NCBI GenBank assembly: GCA_024233345.1
Contig: JACKPT010000004.1
Coordinates: forward strand, 62,001 to 126,000
Length of the DNA: 64,000 nt
Origin: Verrucomicrobiota bacterium
Lineage (GTDB): Bacteria; Verrucomicrobiota; Kiritimatiellia; CAIVKH01
Reading direction: 5' to 3'
Part shown: one piece after another, positions 54,677-62,651 of the stretch
Layout: each line of letters begins with the position of its first letter
Numbering within the stretch: position 1 is the first letter of the stretch
The notes under the pieces: model-generated
The model's input: the letters and a program-made list of their open reading frames with translations, nothing else
Databases searched by the model: none
What the model was told of the DNA's origin: nothing
Translations under genes and position numbers: made by a program

Positions 54677-55032
54677 GTGAGTCCAATCCGAATGCGATGA
54701 CGTTGGAGGCATTGATCCACCGGCGTTGCAAAGCCTGCGAAGGCGATGTGCCGCCCCTGAGTGATGATGCCGTCCGCATGTTGCTCGCCCTGGTGGAGGG
54801 GTGGGCACTCGAGGCGAATGAACTTGTGCGGGTGTTTTCGTTCAAGAACTACTACCAGACCACTTCGTTTGTGAATGCGGTGGTCTGGATTGCGCACCGG
54901 GAGGATCATCATCCGGAAATTCAGTTCGGGTACAAAACCTGTACGGTTCGGTATAGCACGCATTCCGTTGGGGGGTTGACCGAGAATGATTTTATCTGTG
55001 CCGCCAAAGTCAACGGACTGCTGACAGAGTAG
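54673..55032 (+). CDS. pterin-4a-carbinolamine dehydratase family protein
   Basis: 119 aa. The active-site motif HREDHHPE (H75, H79, H80, P81) is intact and TCTVRYSTHSVGGLTENDF matches the family C-terminus. The canonical enzyme recycles pterins for aromatic amino acid hydroxylases; none is present here, and many bacterial members have other or unknown roles, including in Moco metabolism. A 20-residue N-terminal extension holds CKAC. Coupled to the kinase gene by ATGA. Confidence 0.85.
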   Translation: MSESNPNAMTLEALIHRRCKACEGDVPPLSDDAVRMLLALVEGWALEANELVRVFSFKNYYQTTSFVNAVVWIAHREDHHPEIQFGYKTCTVRYSTHSVGGLTENDFICAAKVNGLLTE

Positions 55033-55195
55033 CTCCGGGTCAGGATTCGTTTGTTGGGTAGGGGCCGACCTCTGGGCGGCCCGTGATCAATCGACTCATC
55101 GCGGCGGTTCGCCGGAGACCACGAACCCTACCTGAATGCCGAGGAATCGTTCCGGTTTTGGGTAGGGGCAGGAGCCCCACGCTTTGGGTCCCGGT

Positions 55196-55882
55196 TTACA
55201 GACCGAGCCATTTCCGAACCGACGGATCCGAGAGATTCTCCACTGCGAGGGAGGCCCCGGCTTCCTGCAGGTCACCCACGGAATAATGACCGGTGGCAAC
55301 CCCGATGCCACCGAGTCCGATTACAGCGGCGGCATGCATGTCCGCAGGGGTGTCTCCGATCAGGAAGGCCCGGCAGTCATGGGGGAGGTGGGCATGGGCC
55401 CGGACCCGGTCGAGCGCGAGCCGGGTGATGCTGACCCGGTCGGCGTGTTCGTGACCGAAGGCCCCGACCGTGAAGGATCCCTCGAGGCCGGCCTGCTTGA
55501 GCTTGATCCGGGCGCAGGCCTCGATATTTCCGGTGACCAGCCCCACCGCACTCCCGGCATCCCGTTCCAGTTCGGTCAGCAGGGACCGGACGCCCGGAAA
55601 TACCGTGACATGAGACGAGGCCGCAGTGCGGGTGAGATGCCGGGGAAGCGTTTCAAAAAATGCGGCTTCAATCGCCGGACTGCACGGATGATCGTGGTGG
55701 GTGCAGATCCGACGGATGACATCCAGGTCGGTGGCGCCTGCGAACTGGATGTAGGACAGGTCATCCACCCAGCCAAACTGCTCGGCCAGAGCCAGCGAAA
55801 AGGCGCGCTTTCCCGCCTGATGAAAATCGAGCAGGGTGCCGTCAATATCAAACAGGACGGCTTGCGTAACCGGGGAGGTCAT
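55196..55882 (-). CDS. HAD-family phosphatase (phosphoglycolate phosphatase-like)
   Basis: 228 aa. Motif I LFDIDGTLLDF has both aspartates, so a true phosphatase is likely. Motif II is VGLVTGNIEAC, the lysine region follows, and motif IV is FLIGDTPADMHAAAVIG. An alpha-helical cap lies between I and II. Its ATG overlaps the upp stop (ATGA), suggesting nucleotide or sugar-phosphate metabolism. Confidence 0.83.
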   Translation of the reverse strand: MTSPVTQAVLFDIDGTLLDFHQAGKRAFSLALAEQFGWVDDLSYIQFAGATDLDVIRRICTHHDHPCSPAIEAAFFETLPRHLTRTAASSHVTVFPGVRSLLTELERDAGSAVGLVTGNIEACARIKLKQAGLEGSFTVGAFGHEHADRVSITRLALDRVRAHAHLPHDCRAFLIGDTPADMHAAAVIGLGGIGVATGHYSVGDLQEAGASLAVENLSDPSVRKWLGL

Positions 55883-56517
55883 ACCGCGCGGGCATTGAAC
55901 ATGCGGTCCCCGGCGTCTCCCAGTCCCGGAATGATGAAGCCTTGATCATTAAGGCCGACATCGATTTCGCAGACATAGAGCTGGGTCTGGGGAAACCGGC
56001 TCTGCACCGCTTCGACACCCTCGGGGGCCGCGATCATGGCCAGCAGTTTGACATGGGTGACGCCCCAGTTGACCACCGCTTCGATGGCGGCGACGGCGGA
56101 CCCGCCGGTGGCGAGCATGGGGTCGAGGATCAGGGCGACATCCACGGGATCACCGGGGGGAAGCTTCTTGTAGTATTCCACCGGCTGGAGGGTGTTTTCA
56201 TCCCGGTAAAAACCGAGATGCCAGACTTCGGCATCGGGAATCAGGTTGAGCACGGGGTTGATCATGCCGAGCCCGGCCCGGAGGATCGGAACGATCCCGA
56301 TCCGCTGGCTGAGGACCCTTCCGTCGGTTTCGCCGAGCGGGGTCTCGATGGTGGCGGGGGCGAGGGCGAGGTCCTTGGTCGCCTCATAGGCGAGCAGGGT
56401 GGAAAGCCGGTCGATCTGGCCGCGAAAGGCCCGGGGAGGTGTTTGCTGGTCGCGAAGGGAAGCCAAATGGTGCTTCACCAGTGGATGTTGAAGCGTCACT
56501 ACGGTGTTCTCGGTCAT
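55879..56517 (-). CDS. upp: uracil phosphoribosyltransferase
   Basis: Salvages uracil with PRPP to UMP. 212 aa from the ATG at 56517, chosen because the family N-terminus (MTENTVVTLQHPLVKHHLAS) begins there; a longer frame runs to 57012 inside the next gene. PRPP loop LILDPMLATGGSAVAAIE and the uracil-binding C-terminus EIDVGLNDQGFIIPGLGDAGDR are intact. It sits between the transketolase-like gene (upstream) and the HAD phosphatase. Confidence 0.93.
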   Translation of the reverse strand: MTENTVVTLQHPLVKHHLASLRDQQTPPRAFRGQIDRLSTLLAYEATKDLALAPATIETPLGETDGRVLSQRIGIVPILRAGLGMINPVLNLIPDAEVWHLGFYRDENTLQPVEYYKKLPPGDPVDVALILDPMLATGGSAVAAIEAVVNWGVTHVKLLAMIAAPEGVEAVQSRFPQTQLYVCEIDVGLNDQGFIIPGLGDAGDRMFNARAV

Positions 56518-56576
56518 GAAGCATCTCCCATTTGGTTGGATCCTAGACCGGGTGTGGCGATTGGCGAAAGAAAAAA

Positions 56577-58847
56577 TCAGCCGAGGGCCCGAATTGCTTT
56601 CGACAGGTGATTTGCGGTCAGACCAAAATGTTCCCAGACTTCTTCCGGTCCGCTGGAGGGGGCCACCTTGGGGTCGGTGATGCCGATCGGGGTATAGGGG
56701 ATGCCTGCCTGTGCGGATTGATAGGCCAGGTAGGCGGCCACGCCCCGGAGTCCGCTTTCGGCATTGCCGATCAGGCTGTCTTCGATCGAAACCACGCCGC
56801 CGGGGTAGTTTCGGAGCAGGGCCTGGATCTCCTGATCGGGAACCGGAAGCCCATTCAGAATATGGACATCCACCGGCAGACCCTCTTGAGCGAGTTGGTC
56901 GGAAGTGTCTCCGGCAAGGCTCGCGGGCGCGCCCATGGCAAGGATCGCCTTGTTGGCACCCGGTTGGGTGCGGTAGGGGGTCAGGGGTTGCCAGGCGTCG
57001 GTGGCATTCCATAGGGGCTCCTGGCTGCCCTGCCGGGTCAGAATCGGAAGGTTATCGCGGGGGATGGCGATGATATGGGCGCCATAGTGCGCGGCCAGAT
57101 CACGGCCGGCGATAAACGCCGCCCGGGCATCGGCGGGAGCGTAGAACCGGTGCAGGTAAGGCAGGTACCCCACGGCGAGGCTGGTCCAGTCCAGTGCCCA
57201 GCCGGAGAAGTGATCCCGCCCGGTGAAGGAACCGACATGGGACAGGTGGAAGGTTACATTGAGGCCTTCATTGACGCCATTCAGGTTGCGCTGGTAACGC
57301 CACATCTCGAAGCCTTCACGGGCGATGCCTTCAAAGAATGCGGCGAAGGTCGCAAACAACACCAGGGCTGGTTGGGGGCTGCTCATCGCCAATCCATTTG
57401 CCAGCATGGTGGCGACCTGCTCTTCAATGCTGATTTCAAACCGATGTTGATCATCCAGACAGGCCTTGGCGGCATCCACCTTGGTGGAGGGACCGAGGTC
57501 ACAATCGATGATAAACACATCCTGGGGAAAGGTTCGGGCGAGTAGGGCATAAGCCGCTTCAATTCCGGCCCGGGGTGAGACAGACTTTCCGGGCGCGGGC
57601 AGGGTGACCGCCGCCACGGCGGCATCGTCCAGAACGAGGTTGGCGGCACCGGGGCGGGGTCGCGCGGTGGTTTTAACCTGCGTGCGCGGCAATTTACGCG
57701 CCTTGTTCAGGGCAAACTTTTCCGGTCCGGAAAGCTTCAGCATCGGGTTGGCAAGAATCTGGTCCAGATCGCGGCCCTTGAGATGCCCGTCGTGGTGCCC
57801 CTTGCCCCCGGGCAGTTCATTGACCAGGAACAGACACTCCAGCATCGCTTCAAGATCCCGGTAGCTCATCAGGGCCCCGGGAACCCAGATCTCCTGGCTC
57901 AGGGGGACTCCGTGTTTGCCCGCGAAGGCCTCGACCTCGGCGGTGATGCCAAGCCCTTCGGCAAAGTCACCGAGGGGCATCGTGGGTTGCCGAAGGGATT
58001 TCCCACCAGTGGGAAAGATCAGGGCGGGCTTACCCTCATCGGCCAGTGCCCGCGCGGCCCGGTAGGCCTTGAACAATTTACGGGCGTCCTGCAGGGAGGG
58101 TATTTCCAGAATCTCAATGCCCATGGCGGAAATCATCGGGCGGGGATCCTTGTCCAGGATACTGCGGGTCGAGCCGGACAACTGGATGCCATTGCGATGC
58201 ATGACGAAGGTGATGGGGGCGCGGTGCAGGTTGGCGACATTGAATCCATTCAGGGCCTGCCCGGAGATCCAGCCGGCGTCGCCGCAATGACAGATCACCC
58301 ATGCGTCCCGTCCGTGCCGGGCGCGCCGGCCGAGAGCCTGACCCACGGCGGTGGGGATCATCACCCCCAGCCGTCCGCCGCTGAGCTGGGTCCCCCCCGG
58401 CAGCCACGAGACATGGCCGGCGATGGACAGGCTGCGGCGGAACAGGTCGACCACATCCTCCGGCTTGATGTAACCGAGCGCGGCGAGGACACTGTAATAG
58501 CCGACGCTGGTATGGGCATTTTCGATGGTGTAATCCACCTGTTCGTGATCGACCTGGGACATGGTCATCAATAGCGGAGGGATCAGGTCCAGTCCGCCTC
58601 CGAGGTGGTCGACCTCGTTGATCTTGGAAAGCGCCCCCACCGCCTTGATCGCGGTCGCCGCCGCTTCCTTTTCCAGCGCGTGAATCAGGTTGACCTGATG
58701 GCTGGACAGGCTGGCCTCTTCCCGCAGATTCCACTGCAATGGCAGAACATCGGAATGCAAAACCTCCCCCAGATACGGCGACCGTTCGATCAAGTCGCGG
58801 TTTCTGCTGGCCTGTTCCCGGTGTTGGCGGTCTAGTTCCGATTTCAT
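56577..58847 (-). CDS. divergent transketolase-like TPP enzyme
   Basis: 756 aa from the ATG at 58847, with GAGGAG about 9 nt upstream. The diphosphate-binding motif is GDA (189-191) ending at N219, where transketolases have GDG. The TPP-activating glutamate appears in the pyrimidine domain as SIEEQVATMLANGLA. Three domains in transketolase order are present (PP, Pyr, C-terminal with VVSIEDSLIGN). Early motifs VDHLGGGLDLIPP and GHVSWLPGGTQLSGGRLG differ from standard transketolase. Substrate unknown; it need not be a pentose-phosphate enzyme. Confidence 0.75.
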   Translation of the reverse strand: MKSELDRQHREQASRNRDLIERSPYLGEVLHSDVLPLQWNLREEASLSSHQVNLIHALEKEAAATAIKAVGALSKINEVDHLGGGLDLIPPLLMTMSQVDHEQVDYTIENAHTSVGYYSVLAALGYIKPEDVVDLFRRSLSIAGHVSWLPGGTQLSGGRLGVMIPTAVGQALGRRARHGRDAWVICHCGDAGWISGQALNGFNVANLHRAPITFVMHRNGIQLSGSTRSILDKDPRPMISAMGIEILEIPSLQDARKLFKAYRAARALADEGKPALIFPTGGKSLRQPTMPLGDFAEGLGITAEVEAFAGKHGVPLSQEIWVPGALMSYRDLEAMLECLFLVNELPGGKGHHDGHLKGRDLDQILANPMLKLSGPEKFALNKARKLPRTQVKTTARPRPGAANLVLDDAAVAAVTLPAPGKSVSPRAGIEAAYALLARTFPQDVFIIDCDLGPSTKVDAAKACLDDQHRFEISIEEQVATMLANGLAMSSPQPALVLFATFAAFFEGIAREGFEMWRYQRNLNGVNEGLNVTFHLSHVGSFTGRDHFSGWALDWTSLAVGYLPYLHRFYAPADARAAFIAGRDLAAHYGAHIIAIPRDNLPILTRQGSQEPLWNATDAWQPLTPYRTQPGANKAILAMGAPASLAGDTSDQLAQEGLPVDVHILNGLPVPDQEIQALLRNYPGGVVSIEDSLIGNAESGLRGVAAYLAYQSAQAGIPYTPIGITDPKVAPSSGPEEVWEHFGLTANHLSKAIRALG

Positions 58848-59270
58848 GGTATCACTCCTCGCACGTACTGAATTCAAGATCGCCGAATCTACCCTCGATG
58901 GCTGTCCCATGGCAATACAGCATCCTCCGGAACACCTTCCGGAGGATGCCTATTCAAAAAAGCCGGTTTCCGGCCGGGTTTCAGGCAGTTAGCGAGAAAA
59001 AAGGCTCTGATCGGACCTGCATGAATCATCTGGGCCAATTGCTCCTGTTTCCCCGCTCGAACGATCCACCCTGGAGTGTGGTCGGCATGTCTGGTTTCCA
59101 ACGCCTGGAAAACGAGGCCAAAAAAGCTCCAACCCTTGGAACTTTTCGGACGGTAGATTCCAGGGATTGGAAAATCACGCGATGTTCTTCATACGTGGTG
59201 CGGCCCCCGTAAACTGTAGTGCTTGCTGTGTTAGTCCTTCGCGCTATAGACGATCAGCTTGTTCAGGTGT
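58848..59270. promoter_or_regulatory. 423-bp region with perfect hairpin and three TTCCA-TGGAA palindromes
   Basis: No gene seen. A perfect 13-bp hairpin (GCATCCTCCGGAA/TTCCGGAGGATGC, loop CACC) is at 58920-58949. Three similar imperfect palindromes follow: 59095-59112 (TTTCCAACGCCTGGAAAA), 59128-59141 (TCCAACCCTTGGAA) and 59158-59172 (TTCCAGGGATTGGAA), centred about 31 bp apart. Confidence 0.6.
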
Positions 59271-60446
59271 ATGGCATATATTGAAATGAGAGCCATACAT
59301 TCCATGGGATCATCGGCTTTTCTTGCAATTTCTGTACTAACCCTCGCCTCATTGGCAGCAATTTCAAGAGCCGCCCAAACATCTGTAGTCGCATGGGGAA
59401 GCCCTGACGACGGCGTTACAAATGTGTCGCCCAACCTGGACACCATTACCGCCATATCGGCCGGACTACGCTTCTGTCTAGCATTGAAAGATGATGGCAC
59501 CGTCATAGGCTGGGGTCGCAATGATTTCGGTGAAACTACCCCCCCGGAAGGTTTATCTAACATCGTGGCCGTCTCTGCAGGAGCATGGCATGGTCTTGCG
59601 TTGTCCTCCAATGGCTTCGTCGTGGGCTGGGGGCTCAACGATAACGAGATGGCCACGCCACCATCTGAATTAACTAACGCCATTGCCATCGCTGCCGGCT
59701 ATGAACACAGCCTGGCATTGCTCGGCAATGGTCGAGTTACCGCCTGGGGTCGAGATCTCTACGGCGAGACACACTTTCCGTATGACCTTACCAACGCGGT
59801 TGCCATTGCCGCCGGAGACGGTTTCAGCATCGCGCTCAGGGACAACGGAACGATCTTTGCAAATGGCAGAATCAATGTCTACACAGTACCCGCTCTGACG
59901 AATGTTGTTGGCATTGCCGCGGGGTGTAGACACATCCTCGCATTGCAAAGCGACGGGACGGTGGTTGCCTGGGGCATGAACGACTCGGGTCAAACCGACG
60001 TGCCCCCTGGGTTGTCGAACGTCATCGCGGTTGCCGCGGGCGGGGGGCACAGTCTTGCGCTTAGGCGCGACGGCACGGTTGTCGGGTGGGGAGCGAGCGG
60101 TGATGGCCAATTCAAAAATTATGGCCAGGCTGAACCACCACCAATTTTGGGTGCAGCAGTTCAGATTGCAGGCGGCTGGGATCACAGCATAGCACTACAA
60201 GGAGATCTGTTGGAACCACTTCAGGAACCTGGGATTCTTGACTGGACAGTGGTTACAAACGACCTCCATGCTTCGATCTCGACACAACGCGGTTGGTCGT
60301 ACCGGCCAGAACTGACGAGTGATTTGGCAACCGGGCCATGGCACATGATGCAGCCCATCCCCGGCGACAGCGGGATTCGGGTCTTTCGTGATACACCGTC
60401 GGCTTCGACCCAACGCTTCTACCGGATCCAAGTGCTAAGGCAATAG
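59271..60446 (+). CDS. secreted RCC1-repeat beta-propeller protein
   Basis: 391 aa from the ATG at 59271 (59286 is an alternative). A signal-like segment FLAISVLTLASLAAISRA precedes seven RCC1 blades with [VI]xxWG...SAG/AAGxxHxLAL...DGT lines (blade 1 SVVAWG; then VIGWG, VVGWG, VTAWG, IFANG, VVAWG, VVGWG). Blade 5 lacks the Trp-Gly and is short. A beta cap of 70 residues (SYRPELTSDLATGPW, FYRIQVL) ends it, like other exported proteins here. Codon and base use is AT-richer than the first 58 kb. Probably a surface binding protein. Confidence 0.78.
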   Translation: MAYIEMRAIHSMGSSAFLAISVLTLASLAAISRAAQTSVVAWGSPDDGVTNVSPNLDTITAISAGLRFCLALKDDGTVIGWGRNDFGETTPPEGLSNIVAVSAGAWHGLALSSNGFVVGWGLNDNEMATPPSELTNAIAIAAGYEHSLALLGNGRVTAWGRDLYGETHFPYDLTNAVAIAAGDGFSIALRDNGTIFANGRINVYTVPALTNVVGIAAGCRHILALQSDGTVVAWGMNDSGQTDVPPGLSNVIAVAAGGGHSLALRRDGTVVGWGASGDGQFKNYGQAEPPPILGAAVQIAGGWDHSIALQGDLLEPLQEPGILDWTVVTNDLHASISTQRGWSYRPELTSDLATGPWHMMQPIPGDSGIRVFRDTPSASTQRFYRIQVLRQ

Positions 60447-60557
60447 TGGACCCTCACCAGACCCCTCCCTAGCGCACGATTGTGGACTCCCGAAAATTTT
60501 CTCAGCCCGTGCCAGCCAATTGGCTGAAATTCCACTATTTGCCGGACCCCTGTTTCT

Positions 60558-60609
60558 CACTTATTTACCTGACCCCGGTTTTCTTTAGGGGTTAGCCGGG
60601 GCGACCCGA
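60558..60609 (-). repeat. 52-bp dispersed repeat, copy 1
   Basis: On the minus strand it contains a CCCCGG/CCGGGG hairpin with a 17-nt loop and ends TCAGGTAAATAAGTG. It differs from copy 2 (62595-62646) by one base. It lies 28 bp after the stop of the YcxB-like gene, directly after a GCAGAA string. Confidence 0.9.
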
Positions 60610-60637
60610 TTCTGCTTTTATTTCTATTGTACTTGCA

Positions 60638-61165
60638 TTACTTGATTGCATTCTTTTCACACCGAGTATGGACAAAGTTATAAGCTGACTGCGCTAGTTC
60701 ATGCCCAATCTCGGAAATACGAATCGGATAACCAATGGGGCCAGACAAATATATAAAGAGATATTTGTCTGTTAGTTCAACTCGATTCACAGCCTTCCAT
60801 TTATAAGTGCCTGAGCCAGTATTTGAAGTTGAATGCAGCCCCATTTCATCGATCTCTAAATCATATTTGCCGAACATGTTGGAGTAAGATGACTCACTCA
60901 TTTGTTTCTTGGCGTACTTGCGAATGTTTGCGTCAAATCTCTTTGGATAGAGCACAAACCAAAATAAGGCAATTGTGCCGAAAATGATAAGAGAAGTGAT
61001 AGAAAAGCCATCGCGGAGCGTTACGAATAGCGTCAATCCGAGCATAATGCATGGAATCGACCATTTGAGGCGATTCCGTGTGCTCTGATGAGAAGCCGAT
61101 CCGCGTAGAAACTGCTCAGTAAATGCTAGCGTATCATCTTCGTCGATCTGAAAGGTTAGCTTCAT
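60638..61165 (-). CDS. YcxB-like membrane protein
   Basis: 175 aa. Two hydrophobic helices (CIMLGLTLFVTL and SLIIFGTIALFWFVLYP) are followed by a YcxB-like cytoplasmic part (KYDLEIDEMGLHSTSNTGSG, YKWKAVNRVELTDKYLFIYL). The role of the family is not known to me. AT-rich, and lies between attC-like 61176-61237 and the 52-bp repeat, as a cassette gene would. Confidence 0.65.
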   Translation of the reverse strand: MKLTFQIDEDDTLAFTEQFLRGSASHQSTRNRLKWSIPCIMLGLTLFVTLRDGFSITSLIIFGTIALFWFVLYPKRFDANIRKYAKKQMSESSYSNMFGKYDLEIDEMGLHSTSNTGSGTYKWKAVNRVELTDKYLFIYLSGPIGYPIRISEIGHELAQSAYNFVHTRCEKNAIK

Positions 61166-61175
61166 ATTTTGTATT

Positions 61176-61237
61176 GCAGAACGACCACCCGCAGGGGCGC
61201 CCGGCCTCGGGCGTCCCTCTGGCGGGACATGTTGGGC
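61176..61237 (-). repeat. attC-like 62-bp imperfect palindrome 1
   Basis: On the minus strand it starts GCCCAAC (matching RYYYAAC) and ends GTTCTGC, with an inner hairpin of AGGGGCGCCCG/CGGGCGTCCCT (one G-U pair) and CCCGC/GCGGG outside with an extrahelical CTG. It separates the HNH-like and YcxB-like genes. GCCCAAC is complementary to GTTGGGC at 62093-62099, the opposite end of the HNH segment, as expected for a circularisable integron cassette. Confidence 0.5.
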
Positions 61238-61238
61238 T

Positions 61239-61871
61239 TCACTTCTTTGAACCTACATAAATTAAAGCACCATCAAAAAAACGTAAGCGACAAATAAATT
61301 TACTCTGATCTCGAATTGATTTGTCGACAGAATATGCAAAAACATTCTGATTATGGCCTTTCCAACTGCGTGGGAGTATTTTTTCTCCATGCGAAATTAT
61401 GCTGTGAAAAGGTGTGATCGAAAGGTCATCGCCAATAAGGCCATTGCTAACAACCCATAGAGGTCTGTCGAGCTTTTCTTTGAACGAGTGAAAATATAGA
61501 GCTCTGGCAATACGACCAATCGCCGTTTCAAAGCGTGGAAGATCAATGCTGCATATTGCAGTTTCGCCCAGAGGTGTATGAATTGGTGTTAACTCCGGAT
61601 AGAAGGTATCAAGGTGGTGGGGGCGGCGCTCCATTCCGCGCATTACTTTTTTGCTGAATATTCTGATTGCATGCACATTAACACCAGGAAATATGCACAC
61701 TATCGCCCGTAGATACTCATCGTCTTTTGACTTTTTAGAGTTGTGGGCGTCGCAAGATGGAACTGTTATCAGGTTGTGACGAAGTCGATCTGATTTTGGA
61801 AAGAAGCATTTAGGCGGAACATGTTCATTACCTGTTGCCTCGTCGTCGCACATGTAGCAGGTGTTCGTCAT
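61239..61871 (-). CDS. HNH-like zinc-site protein
   Basis: 210 aa. The N-terminus has CYMCDDEATGNEHVPPKCFF, followed by SCDAHNSKKSKDDEYLR; the C-x2-C, the Glu-His and the C-x2-H-N positions fit a treble-clef HNH nuclease core. The rest has no recognised domain. It follows the small broken gene by 18 bp. Nuclease activity is inferred from the motif only. Confidence 0.6.
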   Translation of the reverse strand: MTNTCYMCDDEATGNEHVPPKCFFPKSDRLRHNLITVPSCDAHNSKKSKDDEYLRAIVCIFPGVNVHAIRIFSKKVMRGMERRPHHLDTFYPELTPIHTPLGETAICSIDLPRFETAIGRIARALYFHSFKEKLDRPLWVVSNGLIGDDLSITPFHSIISHGEKILPRSWKGHNQNVFAYSVDKSIRDQSKFICRLRFFDGALIYVGSKK

Positions 61872-61889
61872 GGCCGCTTATTTGTTTTG

Positions 61890-62078
61890 TTAATCATACA
61901 TTGCGTCAATGGCGGTCGTGATCTTTTTCTTCAGACGGTTGAATATTCTGATCTTTCCCTTTAGGCCAATAGAGCCCTCGGTGTGAGCAATTACCCACTC
62001 AATGAGTTCGGCTTCTTCGCGAGTAAAATCGATTCGGAGAATATGCCTGTCTTGTTTGGCCGATTATTTCGATGTCAT
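61890..62078 (-). pseudogene. small gene interrupted by a stop after codon 4
   Basis: ATG at 62078 has a strong ribosome site (TTAGGAG, 8 nt upstream) but codon 5 is TAA. The same frame then runs 57 codons to the stop at 61890, encoding RHILRIDFTREEAELIEW and a lysine-rich end (FNRLKKKITTAIDAMYD). It looks like a small helical protein gene broken by one nonsense change. A start within the frame or a sequencing error cannot be ruled out. Confidence 0.55.
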
Positions 62079-62651
62079 GGTCAACTCCTAATGCCCAACA
62101 AGTTATTGAGTCCTTTTTCTCGTGAGCATCACATGTTCTTGCGCTGCTTCCATAAAGCCCTCGTTATTAGGCGTAAGCGTAGCGGGATTTTCTGCTGAGG
62201 GAAGGCCAAAGTCATCTGCACGACCGCGTCGTTGTTTCTCACGAAAACAGGGGTGATGACCGTAGGCAATGGTGTATAGCGTGTTGCCAGGCATATGAGC
62301 ATACGGAGGGCATTTCGGACGGAGAAGCGGAATGGGGACAAATGTCTTTGCCTCGGAGCGCGGGCGTTGCGACTGTCGTGCCTTCAGCACGAAGGTGGAG
62401 TTCGGTTGATCTGAATCCCATGAGTTTGCCATGGGATTTCGAGTGCGGCCCCTTCAGGGCCCGTTCCCTTTTCCCAGTGGTAATCGCAGCCAGGTTGTAA
62501 CGAGCCTTCCACTTATTTGCCTGACCCCAGTCTTCCTAATCCTAATCCTGCTCGTAATCGTAATCGACTCGCAGCCAAGTTGTAACGAGTCTTCCACTTA
62601 TTTGCCTGACCCCGGTTTTCTTTAGGGGTTAGCCGGGGCGACCCGAATCGC
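62079..62651. repeat. intergenic repeat cluster with REP-like hairpins
   Basis: No supported gene. Hairpins TCGTGC/GCACGA with loop CTTCA (62376-62392), AATCCCAT/ATGGGATT (62414-62438) and GGCCC/GGGCC with loop CTTCA (62447-62461). A 51-bp direct repeat occurs at 62484-62534 and 62569-62619 (offset 85, about four mismatches). Between them are short (CCTAAT) and (CGTAAT) tandem runs. GTTGGGC at 62093-62099 (minus strand) is the half-site that begins the HNH cassette. Confidence 0.7.
62595..62646 (-). repeat. 52-bp dispersed repeat, copy 2
   Basis: Same sequence as 60558-60609 except one base. It begins 6 nt after the stop of the 172-aa gene on the minus strand, directly after GGCGAT. Its overlap with one member of the 51-bp repeat shows several nested copies. 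Confidence 0.9.

Noticed and set aside
62103..62432. 109-codon minus-strand frame
   Set aside because: Its 5' part consists of the REP-like hairpins, it has no recognisable domain and no good ribosome site.
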